From positions 1 to 13,727 of the forward strand of contig JAJZWQ010000083.1 of assembly GCA_021846605.1 (NCBI GenBank): DNA of 13,727 nt, written 5' to 3'. How positions within the stretch are numbered: the stretch's first letter is position 1; each line of letters starts with the position of its first letter. Source of the stretch: Bacillota bacterium. Its GTDB lineage: Bacteria > Bacillota_E > RBS10-35 > JAJYVN01. Under the pieces are notes generated by a model. That model was not told where the DNA came from, ran no database searches, and was given only the letters and a program-made list of their open reading frames with translations. The position numbers and the translations under genes are program-made. Positions 1 to 6,865 of the stretch are shown in pieces.

Positions 1-54
1 TGTGGAGGAGAAGGCTCTGGCTGGGAGCACTGCCCGGCGAAACCGGCTCCTGCG

Positions 55-109
55 AAGCAGGAATCTCCAAGCAGGAAACTGGCCGCGCAAGCGGTCGGAA
101 ACAAAAGGC
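55..109 (+). repeat. Structured dispersed repeat, copy 1
   Basis: This 55-nt element matches 8125-8178 at roughly 47 of 54 aligned positions with one 1-nt gap. It starts with two exact copies of AAGCAGGAA (55-63 and 69-77, 14-nt period). These are followed by a stem-loop in which CTGGCCGC (79-86) pairs with GCGGTCGG (91-98) around a GCAA tetraloop of the GNRA type, and the element ends in ACAAAAGGC. The hairpin is preserved in copy 2 despite base changes, which suggests selection at the RNA or single-strand DNA level. About a dozen bases downstream begins the C-terminal tail of a sulfotransferase-like gene, so this copy marks a gene truncation boundary. I cannot assign it to a named repeat family. 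Confidence 0.75.
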
Positions 110-110
110 T

Positions 111-235
111 ATGAGGAGAGGAACGGCTGGGAGCCGCTCTGCCGCTTCCTAGGCGTACCCGCACCGGCCGCGCCCTTCCCGCACCCGAACACGACCGACG
201 ACTTCCTGCACCGGCGCCTGGTGATTGGCCGCTAG
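111..235 (+). pseudogene. C-terminal fragment of a sulfotransferase-like protein
   Basis: From about position 122 the plus strand reads NGWEPLCRFLGVPAPAAPFP and then a PHPNTTDDF segment, ending in TAG at 233-235. The GWEPLC-FLG-VP-PFP-N pattern is characteristic of the C-terminal end of the bacterial sulfotransferase-like P-loop family (Pfam Sulfotransfer_4). In that family the PAPS-binding P-loop lies far upstream. Only about 37 residues remain, with no P-loop and no family-like sequence before position 120. In its place lies the structured repeat at 55-109, read through in the same frame. This is therefore a 5'-truncated gene remnant, and translation would not give an active enzyme. Recognition is from memory of the family motif, without an alignment. 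Confidence 0.6.
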
Positions 236-284
236 CCTGGGGCGGCAGGTGTGGCGGGATGCGGCCGCACCGCGTGCCCGCTCT

Positions 285-608
285 ACCCTGCACGACCCGA
301 GTCGTGCCAGCCGGTCCCGGTGCTCGACCACGATCCGGCCATGTTCACCTCGGCAACCACCTGAGCGACCCGAAATGCCGTTCTCGGCGGCAAACGCAGC
401 CAGCCGTGCCCCTGACGCTCCGGGTCTGCTTTCTGGTCGGCGGAGGATACCCCCGCGCGTCGCCCGCTGCCTCCCGCTCTGTTGGCCCCACCAAGATCGT
501 TCCCGCAGGCATCTGTCTGGCCGGGACGGGAAGCTTCCCAGCCTTCCACCACTTCCCGGCCGTCTTGTAGGTGATGCCGTTCTGTCGCGCCCAGTCGGAG
601 CGTTGCAT
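285..608 (-). pseudogene. Broken IS607-family serine recombinase (TnpA-like)
   Basis: Three minus-strand frames together give a recognisable IS607-type transposase/resolvase. Frame 1 (608-489) gives the N-terminal MerR-like DNA-binding part, with SDWARQNGITYKTAGKWW and then GKLPVPARQMPAGTILV. Frame 2 (about 459-346) gives the catalytic-domain start GVSSADQKADPERQ and AFRVAQVVAEV; the serines lie in the usual serine-recombinase motif. Frame 3 (about 337-296) gives RIVVEHRDRLARLGS, the conserved EHRDRL motif. Roughly 20 residues expected between VVAEV and VVEHRDRL are missing, and the C-terminal part is not recognisable. Two frameshifts plus an internal deletion mean it cannot be active. No accompanying TnpB gene is visible. 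It shows past transposition in this zone and is now a relic. Confidence 0.85.
290..307. other. 7-bp inverted repeat between gene relics
   Basis: GCACGAC (290-296) and GTCGTGC (301-307) form a perfect 7-bp inverted repeat around CCGA. It lies 55 bases after the sulfotransferase fragment stop and inside the degraded end of the recombinase relic. There is no T tract, so a terminator role is only possible, not shown. Confidence 0.3.
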
Positions 609-844
609 GTGTGCGCTCTGCCATATCAGGACCTAAAAGGCCACAACATCCCTGGCAGTTAGGAACCCCCCAGGACATCTCCGCCAGGGTGCCCAGGGGG
701 GAGTTGGCGGGGGGCAAGCCGGCGACGGCGCGCATGCGGGCTGGAAGCTGCCCCTTCCACAACGGACTCTGCTTCCACGGCGCCGCAGCCAACCGACCGC
801 CCGCGCCGGGCGGTCGGCGCGATTCCCATGCGGAGGGCACCACC
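609..844. other. Stretch with no recognisable gene
   Basis: This interval lies between the broken recombinase start and the possible transposase scrap. Several long open frames cross it on both strands, but none shows a family motif or a convincing ribosome site. The GC content makes chance open frames common. It is best read as decayed mobile-element DNA. Confidence 0.4.
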
Positions 845-901
845 TTCAACGGCTACCGCCACCTCGTCACCGACGGCCTGGGCCTGAATGCCGGGCATGC
901 C
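845..901 (+). pseudogene. Possible IS5-type DDE transposase scrap
   Basis: The plus strand reads FNGYRHLVTDGLGLNAGHA in one frame. This resembles the conserved block of IS5/IS1182-type transposases, usually written GRKRHLVVDTLGL followed by HxA, in which the D is a catalytic acid. Only about 19 residues match and the surrounding frame has no further similarity that I can see. It ends against the stop codon of the convergent sialidase-like gene. The call rests on a short motif and could be coincidence, although the neighbouring recombinase relic makes a transposon remnant plausible. Confidence 0.3.
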
Positions 902-1897
902 CTAGGCGGGCCAGCCCGCCCGGATCCGCAGGTGGCGGATGCTCGTACGCTCGTGGGTGTACAGCAGGTGCAGGCCGCCGTCGGCCGCGGGGATCAGGGC
1001 CGGATAGGAATACTCGCCCGCGCCGGAGGCGACCAGGCCGCGCGCCGGCCAGGTCGCGCCACCGTCGTGCGACACCCGTAGTGCCAGTTCATGCCTGCCG
1101 ACCGGCATGGCTTGGTCGTTGCAGGCCAGAAGCCAGGAGCCGTCCCCGCGGACCACCCCGTCGCAGCCGCTGTTGGGGTTTTCAAGTCCGGCGGGGGTGC
1201 ACGGTGTCCAGGTGGCGCCGCCATCGGTCGACCGTGACAGCCAGAGGGGGCCCCCCTCGCCGCCGCAACGCAAAAGTGCGCTGATGGTGCCGTCCGGAGA
1301 GGGGAGGAGCGTCGGCTGGATGCACCCCAGCGGCGCGCGCATCCGGCCGCTGGGCGACCATGTCCGGCCATCGTCGTCGGACGCGAGCACAAACCCCTCC
1401 CAGGCGATATCGTCGTAGACAGGCAAGAGCCACCGTACCTGGTGCGTGATGGGCTTGTTGCGCACCAGCCAGCCCAGATGGCCGCCGGGCAGGTCCTCCG
1501 GTTCCGCCCAGGTTTCTCCTCCATCCGCCGACCAGGTGCGCCGCAGGCGGGAAGACTGCCAGCGGTTTCCCGTCAGGGTGGCGAAGAGCATCCAGAGGGT
1601 CCCCCCCGGGGACACCCCCAAGATCGCGTTGCCGTCGGGCCAACCGGGGGTGTCCACGAGCAGGCGCGGCGTCGACCATCCCTGGCGCAGGGTCCACGTG
1701 GCGGCAAAGAGGGCGACGTCGGGGTGGCACTCCTCGGTGCCCGCATACCACACGGCCACTAACCGCTCCTCGCCCGCGGTCGGCAGCGCCGCCACGGTCA
1801 CGCAGTGGCACATGGGATAGGCTGCGTCGGTGACAAAGACATCCTCGGCTGAGCCGAATGGCATGGCCGTCCGCTGCAACCGCTCCGGGTCCGCCAT
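902..1897 (-). CDS. Sialidase-like Asp-box beta-propeller protein (BNR_2 type)
   Basis: The 331-residue product has four Asp boxes: SADGGETW (123-130), SDDDGRTW (173-180), STDGGATW (223-230) and SHDGGATW (276-283). It also has the family signatures WYAGTEE (50-56), VRNKPI (145-150), NPNSG (240-244) and GEYSYPA (294-300). Together these identify the BNR_2 group, often named exo-alpha-sialidase. No signal peptide or membrane segment is visible, so it should be cytoplasmic, and I see no RIP motif typical of true sialidases. Sugar hydrolysis or binding is therefore likely, but sialic acid specificity is not supported. The ATG at 1897 is chosen because GGGAGG lies 8 nt upstream; the frame stays open further but would overlap the aldolase start. 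A GGCGGGC/GCCCGCC dyad (905-920) sits at the end of the gene. It is transcribed divergently from the aldolase gene, suggesting a shared regulatory region. Confidence 0.85.
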   Translation of the reverse strand: MADPERLQRTAMPFGSAEDVFVTDAAYPMCHCVTVAALPTAGEERLVAVWYAGTEECHPDVALFAATWTLRQGWSTPRLLVDTPGWPDGNAILGVSPGGTLWMLFATLTGNRWQSSRLRRTWSADGGETWAEPEDLPGGHLGWLVRNKPITHQVRWLLPVYDDIAWEGFVLASDDDGRTWSPSGRMRAPLGCIQPTLLPSPDGTISALLRCGGEGGPLWLSRSTDGGATWTPCTPAGLENPNSGCDGVVRGDGSWLLACNDQAMPVGRHELALRVSHDGGATWPARGLVASGAGEYSYPALIPAADGGLHLLYTHERTSIRHLRIRAGWPA

Positions 1898-1962
1898 GTG
1901 GTAAACCTCCCAGGGGGCATCTCCGGCTGATTGTACCGGGAATGGTGCGCTGTGGCGCCCTT

Positions 1963-1992
1963 GCGGCGCGTTCCCGAAGGAGGAACGCCTGC
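1963..1992. promoter_or_regulatory. Dyad in the divergent intergenic region
   Basis: GCGTTCC (1968-1974) and GGAACGC (1982-1988) form a perfect 7-bp inverted repeat around CGAAGGA. Allowing one bulged C at 1967, four more pairs (1963-1966 with 1989-1992) extend it to 11 bp. It lies in the 127-bp gap between two divergent genes, where an operator for both would be expected. It could equally be a hairpin in the aldolase leader. No clear -35/-10 pair is visible. Confidence 0.4.
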
Positions 1993-2024
1993 ACTGGGGA
2001 ATCCGCCCCCGCGGAGGCGCACAC

Positions 2025-2936
2025 ATGCCGGTTCTTTCCCCCGTTCCCCGGGCATCGGGTCTTTTGTCCGCGATGGTGACGCCGCTTGGACCCGATGGGC
2101 GCCTGGATACGGCGGCCCTGGGGCGCTACCTGCCCTGGCTGGCCGCGCGCGGCGTGGACGGCGTGTTCCTGGCGGGCACGACCGGGGAGGGCCCGCTGCT
2201 CTCCGTCCTGGAACGCCGCCGCCTGCTGGAGGCGACCCTGGCCGTGGCCCGCCCGCTGGGCCTGCGCGTCGTCGCCCACGTCGGGGCCGCCACCACGCGC
2301 GCGGCCCGCCAGCTGGCCCGCCATGCCGCCGCAGCCGGGGCGGATGCCGTCGCGGCGGTCACCCCGTGGTTCTACGGCCTGGATGCGGCCGCGCTCGCCG
2401 ACCACTTCGCCGCCGTGGCGGAGGCGGCCGCCGGCGTGCCGTTCTTCCTGTACAACATCCCGCAGGCCGCCCGGAACCGGGTCACGCCCGAACTGGTCGC
2501 GGCCGTGGCGCAACGGGTGCCGAACCTGGCCGGGCTCAAGGATTCCCAGGGCGAGGGCGCGGTGCTGGCCTCCCTGGTGGCGGCCGGCCGCGCGGCGTGC
2601 CCCGGGGGCTTCGCCGTCTTCTGCGGCGGGGACGGCCTCGCCCTGGAGGCCCTGGAGGCCGGTGCGGATGGCATCGTCTCTGGCAACGCCTCCACCGTGC
2701 CCGAACCCTTTGCCGACCTGCTGCACGCTTTCCGCGCGGGCGATTTGGCCGCCGCGCGCAAGGCGCAGGCGCGCATCGACGCGGTTCGGCAGGCGCTGCG
2801 CCACGGGGCGGACATTGGGCTATACAAAGCGGCGCTGGCCGCGCGCGGGGTGCCGGTCGGCCCACCGCGCCCGCCGCTGCCCAGCCGCGGCGTGGAGGAG
2901 GCCGCGGCGGCGCTGGCGGCGATCGGCCTGGGGTAA
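2025..2936 (+). CDS. DapA-family (class I) aldolase/lyase, probably not DHDPS
   Basis: The 303-residue product shows the DapA superfamily TIM-barrel signatures: GTTGEG (51-56), the catalytic tyrosine in YNIP (Y143), the Schiff-base lysine in GLKDS (K172), and GGDGLALEALEAGADGIVSG further on. Length is normal for the family (290-310). True dihydrodipicolinate synthase has an arginine five residues after the catalytic tyrosine (Arg138 in E. coli); the matching position here is Ala148. This and the KDS-type lysine motif point to a catabolic member such as a 2-keto-3-deoxy-sugar-acid aldolase or N-acetylneuraminate-lyase-like enzyme, which release pyruvate. The start is supported by GGAGG 7 nt upstream. 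It is divergent from the sialidase-like gene and is followed after 65 nt by an SDR gene in the same direction, probably co-transcribed. Confidence 0.85.
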   Translation: MPVLSPVPRASGLLSAMVTPLGPDGRLDTAALGRYLPWLAARGVDGVFLAGTTGEGPLLSVLERRRLLEATLAVARPLGLRVVAHVGAATTRAARQLARHAAAAGADAVAAVTPWFYGLDAAALADHFAAVAEAAAGVPFFLYNIPQAARNRVTPELVAAVAQRVPNLAGLKDSQGEGAVLASLVAAGRAACPGGFAVFCGGDGLALEALEAGADGIVSGNASTVPEPFADLLHAFRAGDLAAARKAQARIDAVRQALRHGADIGLYKAALAARGVPVGPPRPPLPSRGVEEAAAALAAIGLG

Positions 2937-3001
2937 GTGGGGGGCGGGGGAGCGGGCGCCGTGCCGTCCCGGCGCGGTCCCGCCGGAAGGGGGTAGCCGG
3001 C

Positions 3002-3880
3002 GTGGGCGAGCAGTGGTCGGGTGTCCGGGGCAAGCGGGTCCTCATCACGGGGGCGACCGGCGGGATCGGTCTTGCGGCCGCGGAGGCGCTGGCCGCGCGT
3101 GGCGCGCGCCTGGCGATCGTGGCCCGCAACCCCGCACGCGGCGCCGAAGCCGTCGCGCGCATCACCAAGGCGGGCGGGCAGGGCACCAAGGTCGAGGTGC
3201 TCACGGCCGACCTGGCGTCGCTGGCGCAGGTGCGGCAGCTGGCGGAGGAGGTGCTGGCGCGGTTCGAGCGGATCGACGTGTTGGTCAACAACGCGGGCGC
3301 CTTCTACGTGGCGCGGCAGCTGAGTCCGGACGGCATCGAGCTGACATGGGCGGTCAACCACCTTGCCCCGTTCCTCCTGACCACGCTGCTGCTCGACCGC
3401 CTCCAGGCGAGCGCCCCCGCCCGGATCGTCACGACCTCCTCCGCCGCCCACCAGGGGGCCCGCATCCCCTGGGGCGACATGGACGCCCAATCGTCGTACC
3501 GGGGATTCCGCCGGTACGGCCAGTCCAAGCTGGCGAACATCCTCTTCACCGCCGAGCTGGCCGAAAGGCTGGAGGGGACGGGGGTGACGGCCAACTGCTT
3601 CCATCCCGGGCTGGTCGCCACGGGCTTTGCCCAGAACAACGGCGGCCTGACGGCGGCGGCCTTCGGCCTGCTCAAACCCTTTGCCCGCCGACCGGCAGAG
3701 GGGGCCGAGGCCCTGGTGTGGCTTGCCGACTCCCCCGAGGCCGGCGGCTATAGCGGCCAATACTTCGTGGGACACCGTCCGGCCCGCCTGGCCGGCGAGG
3801 CCGCCGACCCAGAGGCCGCCGCCCGGTTGTGGACGGAGACGGACGCGGCCGTGCGGCAAGCGCTCGGGCCGGAAGCCTGA
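3002..3880 (+). CDS. Short-chain dehydrogenase/reductase (retinol-dehydrogenase-like)
   Basis: The 292-residue product is a classical SDR with a Rossmann fold. It shows the glycine motif TGATGGIG (17-24), acidic D70 for the adenine ring, NNAG (96-99), the catalytic serines TTSSA (144-148) and YGQSK with Y172 and K176. The HPGLVATGF segment is typical of the retinol-dehydrogenase-like subgroup. R42 just after the second strand suggests NADP(H) preference, by family rule. The true substrate cannot be told. The GTG start at 3002 is preferred because GGAAGGGGGT precedes it and the glycine motif then falls at the usual distance; the same frame is open far upstream but reads low-complexity Gly/Arg/Pro there. 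It follows the aldolase by 65 nt on the same strand and converges with kbl. Confidence 0.88.
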   Translation: MGEQWSGVRGKRVLITGATGGIGLAAAEALAARGARLAIVARNPARGAEAVARITKAGGQGTKVEVLTADLASLAQVRQLAEEVLARFERIDVLVNNAGAFYVARQLSPDGIELTWAVNHLAPFLLTTLLLDRLQASAPARIVTTSSAAHQGARIPWGDMDAQSSYRGFRRYGQSKLANILFTAELAERLEGTGVTANCFHPGLVATGFAQNNGGLTAAAFGLLKPFARRPAEGAEALVWLADSPEAGGYSGQYFVGHRPARLAGEAADPEAAARLWTETDAAVRQALGPEA

Positions 3881-3920
3881 GCGGGACCCGGGACTGGTGG
3901 GCGCCACCCGGGCGCGGGTA

Positions 3921-3938
3921 GTCGCCGCGAAGGGCGAC
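3921..3938. terminator. Possible bidirectional stem-loop between convergent genes
   Basis: GTCGCC (3921-3926) and GGCGAC (3933-3938) form a 6-bp inverted repeat around GCGAAG. It lies in the 98-bp gap where the SDR gene and kbl converge, the usual place for a shared terminator. No T run follows on either strand, so the call is weak. Confidence 0.25.
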
Positions 3939-3978
3939 CGGTCCGTGCGGCCAGGGGGCCACGCGCCGCCCCCCGGCG

Positions 3979-5157
<1,179 letters not shown>

Positions 5158-5179
5158 GCTCCCATCCCCCGTTGCGGCG

Positions 5180-6226
5180 CTACCCTTCGATCTCGAGCAG
5201 GATCTTGAGTGCCTCGCCGCCACGCAGGAGGGCAAACGCCTCGTCGAAGCGCGAGAGCGGCAGGTGGTGCGAGACGATCTGCTCCGGGTGGAGGCGGCCG
5301 TGGCGCAGGAGGGCATCCACCTGGTACCAGGTCTCGAACATCTTGCGGCCGTTGATGCCCCGCAGGGTCGCGCCCTTGAAGATGACCTCCTCGGCCAGGT
5401 TGAACCCGACCTCGGAGGACGGAAGGCCCAAAAGCGCCACGTTGCCGCCGGCCCGTAGCAGCCGCAGGCCGGTGTGGATGGCTTGGGCGTTGCCCGACGC
5501 CTCCAGGAGCACGTCCACGCCGAGGCCACCGCGCGTGCGCTCGAGGATGGCCGGAACCGTAGCGGGGTCGCGCGGGTCGAAGACGGCGTCCGCACCCATC
5601 TGGCGGGCGGCGGCAAGCCGCGCGGGGTTGACGTCGGTGACCAGGATGTCCAGGGCCCCGGACGAACGGGCGATGGCGGCGATCAGCAGGCCCACCGGCC
5701 CCGCCCCGGTGATGAGCACGACCTGTCCGGCCAGCGGTTGGGCCATGGCCGTGTGCATCGCGTTGCCCAGCGGGTCGTGCATGGCGCCGACCACGTCGCT
5801 GACATGGGGGCCCAGCGCCCAGACGTTCTGCTCCGGCAAGCGGAGGTAGTCGGCGAAGCAGCCGTCGACGTCAATGCCGATGATGTCCACGTGGTCGCAG
5901 ATGTGGCCCTGCCCGGTGCGGCAGCAATAGCACTGGCCGCAGCCGATGTGGCCCTCCCCGGAGACCCGGTCGCCCGGTTTGAGCCCGGTGACCGCGCCCC
6001 CCACATCGGCCACGACCCCCATGAACTCGTGGCCGATGACGCGTCCCGACTGCACGCGGCCAGCCGCCCACGCGTCCCAATTGTAGATGTGGAGGTCGGT
6101 CCCGCAGATCCCCGCGTGCTGCACGGCGATGAGAACGTCGCGCGGTCCGAGTTCGGGTACCGGGACCTCGAGCAGGGACATCCCGGGGGCGGCGGAGGCT
6201 TTCACCAGGGCGCGCATCCTGGACAC
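5180..6226 (-). CDS. tdh: L-threonine 3-dehydrogenase, zinc MDR type
   Basis: It oxidises threonine to 2-amino-3-ketobutyrate with NAD+. Counting from the ATG at 6217, the catalytic zinc site is C38 in GICGTD with H63-E64 in GHEFMG. The THR signature HIYNWDAWA covers 43-51, the structural zinc cysteines are 93, 96, 99 and 107, and the Rossmann motif GAGPVG spans 171-176. HIYNWD-WA and RVSGEGHI separate it from other medium-chain dehydrogenases. Length is about 346-348 residues, as expected (E. coli Tdh is 341). I prefer a GTG at 6226 because an AGAGGGGGA site sits 9 nt before it; the ATG at 6217 would be 18 nt away. It is the first gene of the operon with kbl. Its frame stays open upstream without a stop into the SelW-like remnant, an effect of GC-rich sequence. 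Confidence 0.95.
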   Translation of the reverse strand: MSRMRALVKASAAPGMSLLEVPVPELGPRDVLIAVQHAGICGTDLHIYNWDAWAAGRVQSGRVIGHEFMGVVADVGGAVTGLKPGDRVSGEGHIGCGQCYCCRTGQGHICDHVDIIGIDVDGCFADYLRLPEQNVWALGPHVSDVVGAMHDPLGNAMHTAMAQPLAGQVVLITGAGPVGLLIAAIARSSGALDILVTDVNPARLAAARQMGADAVFDPRDPATVPAILERTRGGLGVDVLLEASGNAQAIHTGLRLLRAGGNVALLGLPSSEVGFNLAEEVIFKGATLRGINGRKMFETWYQVDALLRHGRLHPEQIVSHHLPLSRFDEAFALLRGGEALKILLEIEG

Positions 6227-6461
6227 GGCGACGTTTCCCCCTCTTGCCCGTACCGGGCCCTGGAAAAGCCCAACGCCGGGTCCCGGATGGAGCAGGCCCG
6301 AGTACTGGGACACGCACGTGCGCAAGCCCCTGGCGCAACACGCGTCGACGCTCGGGAGCATCCGGCGGTAGCGACCGATGCGGCGTGGAGGCGGGGCCCG
6401 CCGCCGTTCTATGCCCCAAGCCGGCAGGCCCGGCGTTGGCGCTGGGGCCCGCGGCTGGCTC
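6227..6461 (-). other. Leader region upstream of tdh, no gene seen
   Basis: No protein family is recognisable here. The region contains a perfect 10-bp palindrome CGCACGTGCG (6313-6322), about 90 nt before the tdh start. In the minus-strand transcript a CCCGAG/CTCGGG pair could close a stem of some 55 nt around it. I searched by eye for T-box antiterminator and glycine riboswitch cores and saw neither. A regulatory leader is possible but not shown. Confidence 0.35.
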
Positions 6462-6696
6462 GCCGGCACGCGGGCGGTCACCAACTCCTCCACTGCACCG
6501 TCCCGCGGGAAGCGGCCCAGCGCCCGCTTGCTGAAGAGCGTTTTTCCGTCCGCGCCGACCCCGCACACCCCGCCGGAGCCGGCCCGGAGTTCCACCGCTT
6601 CGAGCCTGCGCTGGTGGGTGCCCCACACGTGTGCTGCAGACCGGCAGCCCTTCCGAGGTAGCCTCAGCCGGTCCGGTATTCGATCGCCAGGCGCAT
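6462..6696 (-). pseudogene. SelW/Rdx-family selenoprotein-like gene with in-frame TGA and a frameshift
   Basis: From an ATG at 6696, preceded 6 nt away by AAGGGGGG, the minus strand reads MRLAIEYRTG, TGA, GYLGRAAGL. One missing base at about 6638-6639 then shifts to the frame AHVWGTHQRRLEAVELRAGS, continuing through GADGKTLFSKRALGRFP and EELVTARV. This matches the Rdx (SelT/SelW/SelH) family: an IEYC-x-x-C/U-GYL redox turn near the N-terminus, then ELxPGSGGxFEV and LFSKxxxGRFP. The TGA (6666-6664) sits at the second redox position where SelW-type proteins carry selenocysteine. The first redox Cys is Arg here, and FEV is CGV. It is either a decaying selenoprotein gene or a real one with a sequencing indel. 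Members are thioredoxin-like redox proteins. It lies upstream of tdh on the same strand. Confidence 0.55.
6633..6666 (-). promoter_or_regulatory. bSECIS-like hairpin after the TGA codon
   Basis: Fifteen bases after the TGA (6666-6664), GCTGC (6648-6644) and GCAGC (6637-6633) form a perfect 5-bp stem around the loop CGGTCT (6643-6638). The apical part GC-CGGUCU-GC differs by one base from the E. coli fdhF SECIS apex GC-AGGUCU-GC, which binds SelB through its loop G and U. The UGA-to-loop distance is 20 nt, against 17 in fdhF, within the bacterial range. This supports the TGA being or having been a selenocysteine codon. The fdhF sequence is recalled, not aligned by software. Confidence 0.5.
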
Positions 6697-6722
6697 CCCG
6701 CACCCCCCTTCCACCCAAGTGT

Positions 6723-6737
6723 CTCAAGCGGCTTGAG
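6723..6737. promoter_or_regulatory. 15-bp dyad CTCAAG-CGG-CTTGAG
   Basis: A perfect 6-bp inverted repeat with a 3-bp centre lies 27 bp upstream of the SelW-like ATG and about 130 bp upstream of the divergent membrane-protein gene. Its size and position fit an operator for a dimeric regulator. No regulator is identifiable. Confidence 0.35.
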
Positions 6738-6851
6738 GACTATCCCCCGGGGTGGCCCGCCGGGCCGCGCAGTACGGTCCCGCCGAGAAAGGAGTAGGCT
6801 CGCTACAGCGGTGGGCCGGTTGGGGGCGGCAGGGGACCCTGCGCCCAGGGC

Positions 6852-6861
6852 GGGGGGGGGG
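6852..6861 (+). promoter_or_regulatory. G10 homopolymer at the ribosome-binding site
   Basis: Ten consecutive G residues follow AGGGC and end 4 nt before the GTG start of the membrane-protein gene. The tract itself provides the anti-16S pairing. Length changes by slippage would move the Shine-Dalgarno relative to the start codon, so this is a candidate contingency locus. Confidence 0.5.
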
Positions 6862-6865
6862 CACG

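Noticed and set aside
2..121. Plus-strand frame running through repeat copy 1 into the sulfotransferase tail as a genuine small gene
   Set aside because: The N-terminal part is encoded by the repeat and has no family similarity; only residues after about position 122 look like a protein family. No intact gene is supported.
635..644. AAAAGGCCAC, identical to the end of repeat copy 2 (8172-8181), as a third repeat copy
   Set aside because: Only ten bases match; the paired AAGCAGGAA units and the hairpin are absent upstream. Likely coincidence.
1182..2804. 540-residue open frame on the minus strand across the sialidase-like and aldolase genes
   Set aside because: It is antisense to the aldolase and out of frame with the sialidase-like gene, rich in Arg/Gly/Pro, with no family motif. 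GC-rich third positions keep such frames open.
1931..3001. Upstream in-frame extension of the SDR gene
   Set aside because: The extension overlaps the aldolase gene in another frame, reads low-complexity Gly/Arg, and the GTG at 3002 has its own ribosome site at the correct distance from TGATGGIG.
2086..3907. Long open frames on both strands over the aldolase and SDR genes (2086-3753 plus, 2372-3907 minus)
   Set aside because: Composition is Arg/Pro/Ala-rich without motifs, while the overlapping aldolase and SDR frames have complete catalytic motifs and ribosome sites.
6227..6461. T-box or glycine riboswitch before tdh
   Set aside because: No antiterminator core resembling AGGGTGGNACCGCG and no glycine aptamer core was found on the minus strand by eye.
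6752..6865. ATG at 6752 as start of the membrane protein
   Set aside because: The extra 38 residues are charged, Gly/Arg-rich and non-conserved in appearance, and no ribosome site precedes that ATG. GTG 6866 sits directly after a G-rich site and just before the first helix.
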